64,000 bases of DNA from Glandiceps talaboti (GCF_964340395.1 NC_135565.1:5616142-5680141), one strand, 5' to 3'; positions 24,768 through 37,248 are shown, numbered from the stretch's first letter. Translations and numbers: made by a program. Notes: generated by a model not told the origin, from the sequence alone.

Positions 24768-25148
24768 TTATGCTACGGCTAGACCGACTTGGCCAATCAG
24801 AGGCCTTGATTTCGGTTGGTTATATGGAGTCATAACCCACTCTTTCTAAGCGGTGTGACCTACGCTCAGCACATATACTACGGCTAGACCGACTTGGCCA
24901 ACCAGAGGCCTTGATTTCGGTTGGTTATATAGAGCCATAACACACTCTTTCTTATGGGTTAGACATATTACGCTCAGCACTCAATTTGCATGCAACAAAT
25001 TACACAAAATTTTGCAAAAGATCCGTTTGAGCTGTAGTATAAGTAAGATAGACAACTCGTTCGGTAGGGTTATGTGCCATAAACTCGGGGCTACTCCCCT
25101 TCCTTTATTGGCTCATAGCCCTCCCGAACTCTTTGACTATCTATTCCT
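24768..25148 (+). mobile_element. Family-A hairpin repeat, copy 3 (5' part duplicated)
   Basis: Same family as 11775 and 15372. The first ~95 bp (CTACGGCTAGACCGACTTGG to CTCAGCAC) occurs twice in tandem (24770 and 24880) before the rest of the element. The terminal foldback (ACAACTCGTTCGGTAGGG with CCCGAACTCTTTGACTAT) is retained. The GAGCCAATCACGC segment is shortened to GAGCTGTAG. Confidence 0.7.
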
Positions 25149-25985
25149 TCAATCTCTGTCACTTTAATACAACCATGCCAGAAATCAATAACAAACTGCA
25201 CATGCTACACTTTAGCAAGACTGAATGGCTAGAATATCTTGTTACATTTTATCTAAATAAAATGAACAAGACTTAACGTGTCACCATGTAGAAAATTGGT
25301 CTGCTTTTGCCATATCACAAGAGTGCGTCCTATTTTACTGTATCGCAGTGTACTGTACTATACTGTGTTGCACTATACTGCACTGCACTGTACTTCACTG
25401 CACTATACTGTAATGTATTCTATTGTTAGTATCGTGTTGTATTCTAGACATTATGTTCACTTTTGTCTTGTTAGTTATTTTTATCAACAGCAACAACAAT
25501 TATATTTGACATTATTGTTGTTTTGATCAATAAAGCAATCCTACACCTAATATCGTATCTCTAGCTGAAGAGGGTGTGTATGGGTTGTCTTTCTTAGTTA
25601 CCCTGTCTTCTCTGGGGAAGTGATGTTTTCTCGCCGTTTGTACCGTGTCTGCTTTGCCTCATCGAGAGATGAATATTTTGTAGGTTTTATATCTTTTATA
25701 TCTTTATAAACGTCTATGATAAATACTCCAAAGCGTTTAACTGATATCTCTCGTGGCAGTCATTAATTATCAATTTGAATTACTGCTCACATGGAGTATA
25801 CGCATTTACAATGTGTCATAGACTAAGAGTGTGTAGTAGACAAGTAGAAATCAAAACCTATTTGTTACATTGCATACAAAAGAAGTGAGTATAAATGGTA
25901 GATTAACATCCAATGATGGAAATCCACCCGTCATCTGACCTAATATTTTGCACCAACATTCACTGACCTTTGCCGCAACTTATAT

Positions 25986-26076
25986 TAGTCTCGGCTATCC
26001 AGACTCTTACCATTGAGGGTACCAACCCTGTGGGTGGCGGAGCCCTCAACGGCAAGTCTGGGGAACCGAGACTACG
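25986..26076. repeat. Compact imperfect stem-loop element
   Basis: TAGTCTCGG...CCAGACT...TTGAGGG on the left pairs with CCCTCAA...AGTCTGG...CCGAGACTA on the right. The three paired blocks are in register, with small bulges and a CCCTGTGGGTGG loop region. Probably a small non-autonomous element. Confidence 0.65.
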
Positions 26077-27122
26077 TTTATGTATCAATGTATATTAAAG
26101 CGTAATTTTGAATATTCAAAGGACAGAACAAAACGAAAGCAGCACAAAACAAATGAAAACTTAAAAACACAACAAACGCTACAATTACAGCTACCTTGTA
26201 GTCAGCAGTGACACATAGGTTTGGTGGCAACTTCGTTACGTGTGGCCATATTCTTGCCAACAAAGTCCCAGTGGTGTTCATAAAACGGGCACCTTCGCCT
26301 TTGCCGCCAATCCTGTGCCTCCCTTTATATTGTTATCGTATGATGTGGATATAATTATAGACGTATCGATGCTTATCAAGGGATATTCCAGGTATTAAAA
26401 TCAATACGAGAATTGACTAAGGGGGAATTTACCTTCACACTCGAGATAACAAGTCGTGCGCACGACATAACAGAGATGTTATCTCGAGTGCACAACTTAT
26501 TATCGTGAGCGCACGAGATATTTTTTATTTCTTTGCTTTTGTAGATGGCACAAACGGGCTTTTATGGTGTATAGGGAAATGTGTGGGATTCCATCAGTTT
26601 ATATACTACTCTCAGTTTGAAGGGATGTGTGTTGTTTCTCTCAGAATTGTAGACTTTGTTTGAAATAGTGCAGAGTGCATTTTACAAGAAGTTTATCTTC
26701 TCACTGTATGGTAACAAGTACAATCCAGGTAGGTCATAAAATGACTCAACGTAAAATGCTCTTAAACATGACCTTTCCCCACCCCCACCCCCTCGTAATT
26801 ACTGAAGGCTCCCTTACGTTTAAAATTCAAACAAAACACAACACAATATACAGTGCACTACGTAACAATACAATACAACACAATACAACATAAACAATAC
26901 AATGCAATACAATACAATACAATACAATACAATACAATACAATACAATACAATACAAACAGACTTACTTAATGGCCTTTCCATTCTTTACCGTGACGTCA
27001 ATAAAATAAATTCATAAAACACAACCGTGTTCTCTTATGTAAAATGAGAGTGAGTGCTAGTGATTATTAATCAGTCAGGCGATCTAAATGCGAAAGCTCT
27101 TGGGACTACATACTACCAAACC

Positions 27123-27123
<1 letters not shown>

Positions 27124-27163
<40 letters not shown>

Positions 27164-27206
27164 GTAGTAGTAGTAGTAGTAGTAGTAGTATACGTAGTAG
27201 TAGTAA
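27124..27206. repeat. (AGT)n microsatellite
   Basis: Interrupted AGT/GTA units about 260 bp upstream of the deiodinase-A start codon. Confidence 0.95.
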
Positions 27207-27467
27207 AATTTATTTAAGCACAGGGTAACCAGGAAACAACAGAAGCTGATTTCCACCTGGGCCCTGTTACCATACACCAAAAAACATTACATACCACACA
27301 AAAAAGAGATTAGATATTAAATGTAAGTCCAAAGTTCGAGATGTTGCCAGATACTGGATACGTCACGATCAAATGATAGCTTTACGTCACTATTAAAATC
27401 GTTAAGCTAGCAGGATTGAAATCGTCCATTCTCGTAATTTCACTGACCCCTTGCATTAGATACAATT

Positions 27468-27740
27468 ATGGAGGCCTTCAAAGACCGAGATTTGGTTATT
27501 CGTATCGGGAAACGTTTGAATGAACGGTTTTTAGACGAAGACCTCATGAAACAATACGACAGCGATTTGATGCCAAGTGAAGAAAACGCCGCCATGTTGG
27601 TCACCAATACAGCCAAAATACACATGGGAATTTTTAAATCAACACTTCAGGAGCATGGAATTAGTATTTGGAGGTTACTTCTAGCTAAAGGCTTCTCTTC
27701 GAAGAATGTTATTACGGAATTATACTCAGATGACGAGGAG
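27468..27740 (+). CDS. Deiodinase-like A, exon 1
   Basis: The ATG follows TTGCATTAGATACAATT, where the sister gene also has an acceptor-like AG just upstream. 91 codons, phase 0. Donor GAG|GTCAGG is weak, but it sits at the same position as the sister's GAG|GTAAGG, after matching DDEE/KDEE. Confidence 0.8.
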
Positions 27741-30700
27741 GTCAGGAGTTTTTGATATCGGATTTTTTTTTTCATTTTGCCATTGGCGACCATATCATAC
27801 GATAGAAAAATACTGAAGGGGGGGGGGGGGTCTGGTGTAACTGTTAAAGACACGAATTATATTTGATATGTTGATGGTGGCGTTTATGAGCGAGATTGTA
27901 TAGTTCGTGAAACGTTGCGGTTTGCTTGGATTGTATGATTTTCATTTGTTTTCTTGGTAAAATGGCTTTATTGAGATCATAGTTGAAAATGGATGTCGAA
28001 GAGATTTGCAAGGTCAACAACATAAACAACAACAACCAAACATCAGACCTTTTAACACATTAGAAATCACACATTCGTATTGAACAAAATTATCATACAT
28101 ACATACATACATACATACATACATACATACATACATACATACATACATACATACATTACATTACATGCGAATATAACAACCGGTGCAAAATATGACATAT
28201 GCTGTCCTTGTTGAACTTTGTCCAACGAGATCTTGATAAATAAAGTTCAGTCACGGTTTATTGACTCTATTTGTCTATCATCTCAGATTTTATCTGTATC
28301 TTTGCACACAAACTGGGTCGCTATACACATTCTCTTCTAAAGAAAAAAAACTCTTGGCAACATTGCATTGCTCTATGCTTGGGGACCTCTTAAAGTCATT
28401 TTCACCAGCCTTTCCTCGCGCGATCTCCCTAAAATAAAGCTATGAAAATTAGCAAATCAGGCTACCTATGCAGAGACTTGCTGTACTCATAGTAATAAGA
28501 ACCGTATACCTCTTTAACCATGTCCTAGCAATATCAAGGCTTGTGCTATTGTTTGAAGAGGTCTAGACATGTTAACTTTATTTCACTATATCGTTTACAC
28601 ATAGCCTCGCCTAAACCAGATTTGACAAGTTCCACAAATCTATTTTGGAGAGGTTCTGCAGTGTAGAATTGGTTAACGTGAATTTTCTGGGTCATCTAAG
28701 GGACCGGTCAGTTTCTTCGGCCTGGGGGTGGATTTGTTGCGGGGTCACCCTGTTTTCGAAATTGGCAGTAGGGGGGTCATGCTGTTTTCAAAATTGTGGA
28801 TAGGGGGGGGGGTCATTGTGTTTTGGATTGTGATGGAAGAAAAAAATCATTTTTCTTATAGCCTTGTCTCAAATGTGGTACATGTAAATATGTGTTCTTA
28901 TCCCTGTTTCTTACATGGATTCTTTAGTATTACTTATTAGTTCAAACATAACTATACATATACATATACATGTATTACCTAGCTACCACACTAGTTACAG
29001 AACATGTCATGTAAATGCTTGGCTGTTTCACACTCAGTGCTTCACTTATATTGCACTTTGGGGCAAAAGTGAATCACTTGAAGGTTTCGAAATGGTAATC
29101 TTCATAAATAGTTTATAAAAGAAGTTAATCTAAATTGTTCTACTCGTCACTATGAACTTGTCAGAAGGGATTAATACACTTTCTAGTTTGGACACCATAT
29201 GTTATTGACACTACAAATCACCACATCTCATCAGATTCCAGTTTTTATTATACACTAAGTATGACCACCTAACGTTCTCTAACATACCGGTGATGCCCCT
29301 ATACCAATTTTACGGGCCCATTTTTATGTGACATGGGAAACTCATTTAAAACTTACATTTACGTAAGCTATTAGAAGCTTGGAAATATTAACTCAAAGGC
29401 TATAAATAACCTAAACATTGCAGAAACAAAAAACTGCAAATATGCCAGGGGGAAAACCCCAAGGACTCCCTCACCCCGGAGGTCACTCATACTTTCAACC
29501 AACAATCAGATGCACCAACAACCTTTTTACTGTCATAATGGTATTAAACTTTTCTTAAATATTTTCACCCTATTCTAATTTGAGATGATATTGTATTTTA
29601 ATGATGTGAAATTATTGCCAAGGTAGTCTAAAATTGCCATAAACTCCAAATCTCTCGTACCAATGACACTACCATTAGATGTGCTGACCTTTACAACATG
29701 TATATAATGGTGCCATTTAACTTTTTAAGAACATATTTTAACCCTATGTAAGTTATAAAGAATAGTTTCTGATACTTGATGGTGCTGTCTTGTAAAGCAT
29801 GGATGGATCCGGAGTTATTGCTTGAAAGGGTCTGAATAGCTTCAATATTGGCTTTAAGAGTAAAGAACCTCCAGGGCTTATAGGGGAGACCCCCTAGAAC
29901 CCCCCTCCCCATAAGAGATATACATATTCCCTGCACAAGCTTTCCCACATCTTTCACTGTCAAGATGTTATTAAACTCCTTTTGGAATATATTCACCCTG
30001 TGTAGTCAGTCAATAATTATAATTATGATAGTGCTAACCCGGGACCTTATAAAGTAGATGCAAGACAGTCAAGCAGTCCACACTGATGAGTCATGATAAA
30101 AAAATACCTGTCATGTGAATATTATACATGGGGGGGGGGGGGGGTTCATCATGTTTTAGAATTAAGTGATGGGGGGGGGGCAGCCTGTTTTTGGTTTTAC
30201 AGATAGGGGTGGTCAGTGACTTTTTGTCGGCCCGAATTAAGAATCCATCGCCCCCCCCCCCCCAGACTGGAGAAACTGACCGGTCCCTAAGCATACAGAA
30301 TTGCAGCAACAACCTCACAATAACGACTCCTTCATGTAAATACGAATTCCCTTTTAGACTGTAGTCTTTATTAATATTGATAAATTTATCTTCTCATCAG
30401 GTCATGAAATATTGGAAATCTTACATTCAATCAGATATCCATAGAGGTGTTGAAGTCGGTGAGCCAATGCCAGACGTCAAGTTAATGACCATTGATTCAA
30501 ATCAGGAAATCGCTCTGTCCGAACTTCATTTGCATAAAGAGCGCCCCCTAGTGATTGTTGGTTCGTCTTTATCCTGACCACCGTTCAGAGTAAGTGTTGA
30601 TTTCTTCTCCACTGTCTATGGCTTATCATGGCTCGCCAAAGTATCATTGATATACACATGTACATTCTTTGACTGTAAAAGGGAATAATTTGTTAGTTAC

Positions 30701-32333
30701 TTAGTTCAAATTACCACTAATGTATTCATTTCATTCTGAGAATTTCCCGCCCTATGTTTGCCAGTTCATAACCTGCACTGTCTAGACTCATCACAAATCA
30801 TAGTCAATCACTGCCAATGAAAAAGAATCTGTATTGGTAAATTAGTGTACCAAATAGTCAGTAAACTTTTGCTTCACATATAAGATTGTTTTCTGAAATT
30901 TACGACTGCCCACTCTGGTCCTCGTACTAAATTTTGATTCAGCAATAGGGTAGTTGTGCTTTCGAAGTTGTCATTGAGAGTCCACAAATAAGGTATGTCC
31001 CCACTTCCTGTTACGTCACTACTCCTTCCGGTTTTTCTGATTAAACCACTTCCGGTTACTTAACTATTTCTGGGGGGAAATCAGAATGACATGGCAAAAT
31101 AAGAAGTGATAACATTGACAGTTTGCTTTGTATTATTTCTTACGTCATACAGGCCATTGTTCACAGTGGCTCGTTATTCAAATTGTTCAAAGACTATAAA
31201 GACAAAGCCGATTTCCTAATGGTCTATCAAAAAGAAGCTCACCCGGCTGACAGTTGGAGTTTAGGCACACATTATAGTTTCATGAATCAACACACAAGTA
31301 CTGAGGAGAGAGCAGATTCGGCAAGGTGAGAGATGTTGGGAACGTTTAGACATATGTCTGGTTAATGTTGATCCATGTATTGTTCTTCGTTCAGCCAAGG
31401 GAAATGCGACTGTCATGGAGAACTTGCATGAAGTTGTAGCTACAAGCTTCGAAGACGAGAAGCGACAACTTCTAATATCTCGTGGCTATTTTATGGCTGA
31501 AGGGTAAATAATTATATGCCAAGACATGAATAATTTAGGGAAAGGTGGGCAAAGTACTGACGTTTTGATTCTCATCATATTTTCAACTCTTCAGAAACAA
31601 TGACAAGGACATAACATACAACGCAAAACATAGAAAGTAGAACATAGCATATGCAGAACAAAGGATAAAGAAAGTGATTTGGATATAGAACGTGGTTTAG
31701 ATTGTCCCCATATTAGCACGTCGACGTGCATTGTCACAATGGTAGTGTAGTATATATGGCAAGGCTATAAATCCCACACTCTCTGTTCGAACAATTCAAT
31801 TATCTCGCACGTGACATAAGTAACTTGGCGCGAAGATCGTGTTGTCATGGTAGAACTTGGAATCGTTAAAATCACAATCTTGAGTCGGATTTTTTACTGA
31901 GTTTACAGCAGACAGTGAAATACGTCTACTCCTGAAAAAAAGGGTTGGCTGATGTGTGAAATGTCATCATGCAAAAGTATGTCTGAACTGTTTACTTTGC
32001 TGAATATATATGTCGAACTCATATATTTCACTCTTTTTTTGTTCAACCAGGGCACTGATGGAAGTGGATAATTTCAATACTTTCACCACTGACCCTCGTG
32101 ATGAGTCAAAAGTCCGACTGGTCGTCGATAACATGAACAACGACTTCACAATCGCCTACAACAGTCTTCCCGATCGCGTTTTCATCATCAATGATGGCAA
32201 GATAGCATACGTTGGAAGAGCGATAACATCCCAAGTTAAGCCATGGCATGTCAAGAAAATGATGACAGACGAACTGAAAGGGTGGTTAGATTGGCATTTT
32301 GGAGTTTCTTATCGGTATTGCCAAATAATATAG
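27468..32333 (+). CDS. Iodothyronine-deiodinase-like selenoprotein A
   Basis: Join 27468-27740, 30401-30589, 31153-31325, 32051-32333; 305 residues with Sec at 150. Deiodinases are thioredoxin-fold selenoenzymes that remove iodine from thyroid hormones. Seen: RPLVIVGSSLS-Sec-PPFR (TGA at 30575-30577), then ADFLMVYQKEAHPADSW with the family's EAH histidine (184), NQH, and a C-terminal PDRVFIINDGKIAYVG block. A SECIS at 33205-33262 and a poly(A) signal at 33461 support UGA decoding. Unusual: the first 91 residues (MEAFKDRDLVIRIGKRL...) lack the N-terminal transmembrane anchor of vertebrate deiodinases, and the Sec-His spacing is two residues longer than in human D1. The sister gene is at 37249, with the same exon phases. 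Intron 1 houses a foldback transposon. The substrate may not be thyroid hormone. Confidence 0.88.
28094..28155. repeat. (ATAC)n microsatellite
   Basis: About 15 units within intron 1 of deiodinase-like A. Confidence 0.95.
28700..30287. mobile_element. PIF/Harbinger-like non-autonomous foldback element
   Basis: Terminal inverted repeats GGGACCGGTCAGTTTCT (28700) and AGAAACTGACCGGTCCC (ending 30287) are flanked on both sides by TAA (28697-28699 and 30288-30290), a 3-bp duplication of the PIF/Harbinger type. Subterminal G-rich words (GGGGTCAC/T...TGTTTT) are repeated and inverted at the two ends. The ~1.2-kb interior has no recognisable transposase. It sits in intron 1 of deiodinase-like A. It parallels the element at 160-950. 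Confidence 0.75.
30401..30589 (+). CDS. Deiodinase-like A, exon 2 (Sec codon)
   Basis: Acceptor TTCTCATCAG, donor AGA|GTAAGT, 63 codons, phase 0. In-frame TGA at 30575-30577 is flanked by SSLS and PPFR codons. Read as a stop it would truncate the protein before most of the thioredoxin fold. Confidence 0.88.
31153..31325 (+). CDS. Deiodinase-like A, exon 3
   Basis: Acceptor GTCATACAG, donor AAG|GTGAGA, 173 nt ending in phase 2, identical in length to the sister exon. Encodes ADFLMVYQKEAHPADSW and NQHTSTEERADSA. Confidence 0.88.
32051..32333 (+). CDS. Deiodinase-like A, exon 4
   Basis: Acceptor TTTTTGTTCAACCAG; the first base completes the AG|G arginine codon. Encodes LMEVDNFNTF, VRLVVDNMNNDF, PDRVFIINDGKIAYVG and the MTDELKGWL terminus, then TAG. 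Confidence 0.87.
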
Positions 32334-33204
32334 GAACAATCTGCTATAGCGTTCTTGAATATCTTGAGCGGTGCATATATCATATGCATGCCTTAGAAAT
32401 GTAGTTGGTAAAATTTTCCTGTTACCTTTTTTCATCAAATCTCGACCTAATTCATAGTTAAGATACTCCAAAAAGAAGGCGCTATCTTACAATTTTTCAC
32501 ACAAAAAAGAGATCACGTCATGTCACAATGCAAATTCTAGCCATTTTAGAATCAAATATGGCGGCCAAATGATGTGCCACTACGACCTCGGTAGGTTGGC
32601 TTCCTTGTAAACAAGATGGCGAACCCCAAAATAACATTTACTATTCAAAAGAAAATATGACAAAGTTTAATTTGTCAAATATATTTGTTGCCATAAATAA
32701 TAGTAATATATGTATATCATAGCAGCAGTGGTATCCTCTTATCACCCCTGATTAGACCATAGTATAAAATCACAATGAATCCTACAGGTTTTTGTATTTG
32801 AGCATGCTTAATTGCAAATTGTAAATGAAAACATTTATAACGCCTCGTGCGAAAGTGAACAGGTAGTTTAAAAAATCAATATCTGATCCAGTATTTTACA
32901 AAGCATGTGGTATAAATAAGACATCTCTATTTCGATAATGATACTGATAGTAGTTTTCCTATTGTTATTGTTATTTTGATGTGTATAGGCATTCTTAACT
33001 TATTAATTTTTTATTTGAGCGGCGTTTTGAAAATCATAAACTCGTCTGTATAAATGTCTTGAAACTGTATTGTTTTGAATCCATTTAAACTGAGTTATTA
33101 GACTGTATAATTGTCTAGAAATCTTGAAACAGGCAGTGGAGCCGAGGTCAGATCATTCAATTTATGTGCTGTGTCGAATTGAAGAGCTAATTAGCTAGAG
33201 AGAA

Positions 33205-33262
33205 GTTGTCATGACAGCAAATGCTTAAAACCTTGTTTCCATGGTAACATTTGCTTGAGAAA
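33205..33262 (+). promoter_or_regulatory. SECIS element of deiodinase-like A
   Basis: ATGA at 33211 opens the non-Watson-Crick core, and TGA at 33256-33258 closes it. Helix II is AGCAAATG pairing with CATTTGCT (eight pairs). The apical part has the unpaired AAAA followed by a mini-helix ACC...GGT, a form-2 layout. It lies 872 nt after the stop in the presumed 3' UTR, with AATAAA about 200 nt further on. It shares CCATGGT and the following TGA-AA spacing with the SECIS of gene B. Confidence 0.85.
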
Positions 33263-33460
33263 AATTTAATTTCCTTCTTGCTCTTCTGTTTCGAGTGTAC
33301 CTTCACTACTATAGCACTGATTGACTCGGGTCCAACAATATTGACTTGAAAACGCCATTTCTGTAGGGTCTGAATTGAGGTCAACTGCAGCAAGTCAATT
33401 ATTCCTGCAGGCAGAGACTTTAACGTTTCAAGCACAAGCTGAGCTCCGTTGAAAGAAACA

Positions 33461-33466
33461 AATAAA
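33461..33466 (+). terminator. Poly(A) signal AATAAA, deiodinase-like A
   Basis: Canonical AATAAA about 200 nt downstream of the SECIS; the most likely 3' end of the transcript is shortly after. Confidence 0.6.
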
Positions 33467-33696
33467 AGTTGAAACATGTATATCAGTAGTGAGACATGAT
33501 TAGTATCGACGCAATTATTTGAGAATGGAATATAGGAGATAAAGTCATATACGTTCCTTTAGATAGCGTGACAGCAAATTGTATGATCACGAAATACGGG
33601 TATAGCGACTAGGTTCATTGCAATTCAATGCACGTACAAACACAAACACATGTACACACGTGCGTGCGCGCACACATGAAAACGCAAATAAATAAA

Positions 33697-33915
33697 TACA
33701 TACATACATACATACATACATACATACATACATACATGCTTACTTACTTATCAAACCACCAACCCCCTCACCCATACACACATACCAGAGTTCACATATT
33801 TAAATCGTCGACCTATATAATTCAATTATCCATGCGTGATGGGCCCGAAAAAGACCACACACACACACGCACACACACACACGCACGCACGCACGCACAT
33901 ACTCACACACACACA

Positions 33916-33984
<69 letters not shown>

Positions 33985-34079
33985 TTATATATACACGCAT
34001 ACATACATACTTGCATACATACATACATACATACATACATACATACATACATACATACATACATACATACATACATACA
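33697..34079. repeat. Compound microsatellite block (ATAC, AC, TA)
   Basis: Four simple-repeat runs in 380 bp produce long artefactual His/Thr/Tyr-rich frames. Confidence 0.95.
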
Positions 34080-34810
34080 CAAACACTACACAATTATGCC
34101 CCCAAACATATTAGGACGCGTACGTGACGTTATCAGAAAAGAACGTAGGTGTATTCTCTCCATTGAATGTATGTCATCATTTCAACATCATCAGTGTTTT
34201 GTACTTTACTAAAAATAGCTTTCAAAGTCCAAATATCAAATTGATAAACAACTCGATCTTTGTCCCCGGGGTCTGAACAACCTGTACTTATAGGAGGCAT
34301 ATCTTATTGGTAAGTATATGTAAACATATGGCATATAGCCAGATATAGTGCACAGGGCCTACATTAAGCATTGCTGTTACAGGTTCACACTTAACATTCG
34401 TGTCTGCAAGCTGGGCCTACATTCATCGTTGATATACTGAAACTACTCAGGTAAGCTATTGTAGACAGTACTCTCGTTTTCTTGCTCAGTCTAGAATTGT
34501 TATAATTGACCAGTTAACATATCAGCTGGTATAAATAATACAAGTTGGCAAGTTATTCTGATTTGAATACGTGTGACCATGGACATGTGGTGATACTTCA
34601 GGAAAGTGGGAAGGATATACCGAACAAAAAACGGCGAAGGACGGTGCCTCTGTTCACAATCCCTATGCAAGCCCTCGGCTTTGCGATCCAAGGTAGCTTT
34701 TTAAAGCAAAACTCCATATGTCTTTTTTTTTTGAAAATATGTTTTGATTATTCTTGCTTCATTTCGGGAAGGTTACGTAATGACGTCGCATTACCAACCT
34801 GCATGGTCGT

Positions 34811-34848
34811 ACCATGGAAGTATAACCCGTGGGTTATACTTCCATGGT
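34811..34848. repeat. Perfect 18-bp-arm palindrome
   Basis: ACCATGGAAGTATAACCC is followed by GT and then GGGTTATACTTCCATGGT; arms match exactly with a two-base centre. Confidence 0.95.
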
Positions 34849-37248
34849 CGTACAGAGATCAAACCCTACACTAGTGTCTTATTGTAGCCTTGGACGTAAC
34901 ATACATATAAGTATCGTAGCCATTCATAGTAGAACATAAGGATTTGAGTTTGCACGATTCTTAGTTCAATGACCCGATTAAATCTACAGTCACAACCGAG
35001 AGCCACAGGGCCACATATTAAAAGAGAGTTAACATTGTCTCGAAATGTGCATCTTTTGTTTGCATATTAACAAAGAAGGGGGCACCTTATGGCTCTGATT
35101 CTACCTCCATTATAATTCTCACAAGAATAACATCACAATAGGTAGCGTCCTATATGAATACAATGTGCCATGCATACCTAATAAGGGACCTTGAATATCA
35201 AAACAGCAAATTGCATTATTACAGTACATGTCCACAAAGAAACAGTATCCATTGTCTTGCCAGTCACACCTATGAGAACGAAATAGACGGCAGGGTCTTG
35301 GTAAACAGCCGCTGTACATATGAATGTCGAGATAATTACACACATGCAAAACGAGAGCAGAGGAGAGGCAGGTAACAATATGGGAGCGACAGACAGAAGG
35401 GTAAGAGAACGACACATGTACAGACACAAGAATTGGGTTAAGAGATCAGAATGAGAGACAATGACGACCATGCCAGTGACGTGTGATTGTAAACGTAAAT
35501 TGTATTTTTTTTCGATAAAAAAAAGGATCAAAGTATACACCTCGTGATTGACTAATTAATCTATCGCTGTACTGTGATTCAGCATATATTTACATTTACA
35601 TTCGAATTCGTTACCTCACCTATGTTTCTATGGACCTTTACGGGTGCTAAACCGAACGCCGTAAGATATCTAAATGGACACAAGCTGACTTTATGTTCGT
35701 TTTAGGAGGAAAATTCTGTAATATAATGAACCTGTAATATTCTATTTACTGGAACATGCTGAACTATCAGCTGCTATTGACAGAGCTTCATCCGGGTACT
35801 AGATTTTAGACATGATATCATATAAACGATTCTATGAGGTAATTTAGTATTATGAATATTAAGAAGCTGAGGAAACGCCAATCATGAGTGGTGACGTAAT
35901 GAATGGCCTAAAAGGCACGCATCCACATTTATATTTATTTTATCAAGGATTTAAGGAAGTATTTTTACCCATGTAAAATATATTATATCCCCAGTATGTA
36001 CCGAGTTTAAAAATAACAATATAAAGACTAGACAGAATAATGTTTGATTTCTGTTAGATTCATTAGCGTCGTCACCTGCATAGGCACAATAATTGTGTTG
36101 AAGCGGACAATCTGTCATTAGACGTCTCGAGAGAGTTGTTGTCAGCTTATCAACACAGGGACAATCAACGAAGCTGTTCTTGCAAAAAGCTGTCCACGTA
36201 CGCAATTTTTCAATGGGCGGGCATTCGATCAATCCGCAGCGGGAGGGGAGCAAACAAAGAAGAATTGCGGCGGGAAAGTTCTGATTTTGATACAGTGGGA
36301 GGGGAAATTTGGAAATGTGGGGAGGGCTAGGGGGCGCATATTATGTACGTCAAAATAATGTGTGGGTATAGTGGACAATACAACGTTTTTTCTGGTGGGG
36401 AGTGGGTAAATCGGTCACAATTTTGGGCGGGCAGTTGGCTTTCGGACAAGTTGAAGCTCAGCGGGGGGGGGGGGTATCTTTAACCACCTCTGGGTGGGCA
36501 CATAAGAACAGCTAAACACCCTCCCCACAATTGTTTTGAGGGGACAATGTTATTAAAAACATCATTTTTGGTCTGAAACAACATATATTTAAACCACAAC
36601 TCTGCACGTTGGCTGCACCTTTCATCAGTACAAGAAGTAACATGGTCTTTTGTTACGATCTGTGTAAAGTGAACAGATATATAATACATTGTAAATTCTC
36701 CATATTATAAATTCACCATGTTTAATAAAAACTTGGAATATGTTTGTTTCATTCACTTTTACTTATCATTACGGAGTGGCATAGAACTTAGACGGAATGG
36801 AAATAACCTACGGGCCTTGTTAGGATACAACAATAACAGAAACAGTCAACAACAGGTTTACCGGAAGTTGCCTAGCAAGGCCAATACGTCACTTCCACCT
36901 TCTGATCGATGCCAACTCAACACTGATTAGTGAATTTGAATATAACCAACTCATTTTATCTCGTTTTAACATCTAAGTTTTCAATGAACATAGTAAATTC
37001 CCTTTACCTTCAGCAGATGTACAAATATGCATATATAATATGTATGCTAACTGTGCTATGTTCCATTCCTTGTTTTTGTAGTCCAAACATTGAGTGATTG
37101 TAACCGATGGCAACATTTACCTGTAACCGAATTGTTCTTAGTCCAAAACAAATTAAGCGTAATCCTTTTATGGATGTATGATGACCTACAAACCCTGAAT
37201 ATAAATTTGTTTTTATGTTTATCATTTCTTGCAGTTAAATGTTCAATT

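Larger units (their letters stand above)
25150..27460. other. Intergenic with hairpins and simple repeats
   Basis: No gene seen. It holds CACTGTACTATACTG-type degenerate repeats (25335-25400), a stem-loop at 25986-26076, a CTCGAGATAAC palindrome at 26440-26492, a solo end of the 160-950 element near 26795-26815, an (ATACA)n run at about 26862-26956 and an (AGT)n run at 27124-27206. Confidence 0.55.
33480..37234. other. Intergenic between the two selenoprotein genes
   Basis: No gene supported. It holds (ATAC)n at 33697-33737, (AC)n and (TA)n at 33857-33979, (ATAC)n at 34001-34079, a perfect palindrome at 34811-34848, and a G-rich stretch at about 36220-36475. Confidence 0.55.

Noticed and set aside
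31395-31503. Open exon-like stretch (KGNATVMENLHEVVATSF...) with AG and GT borders in intron 3 of deiodinase-like A
   Set aside because: Joined to exon 3 in the required phase it hits a stop, the sister gene has no counterpart, and exons 3 and 4 already join cleanly. Left as an unexplained fragment.
33628-34212. Long His/Thr/Tyr-rich reading frames
   Set aside because: They read through ATAC, AC and TA microsatellites only.
34145-34215. Ribozyme-like words on the minus strand (CTGATGA followed by TGTT and GAAA)
   Set aside because: There is no room for stem II between the two core words, and flanking arms do not pair as a hammerhead.
36136-36330. Short plus-strand frame in the G-rich region
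   Set aside because: Low-complexity purine-rich translation without splice or domain support.
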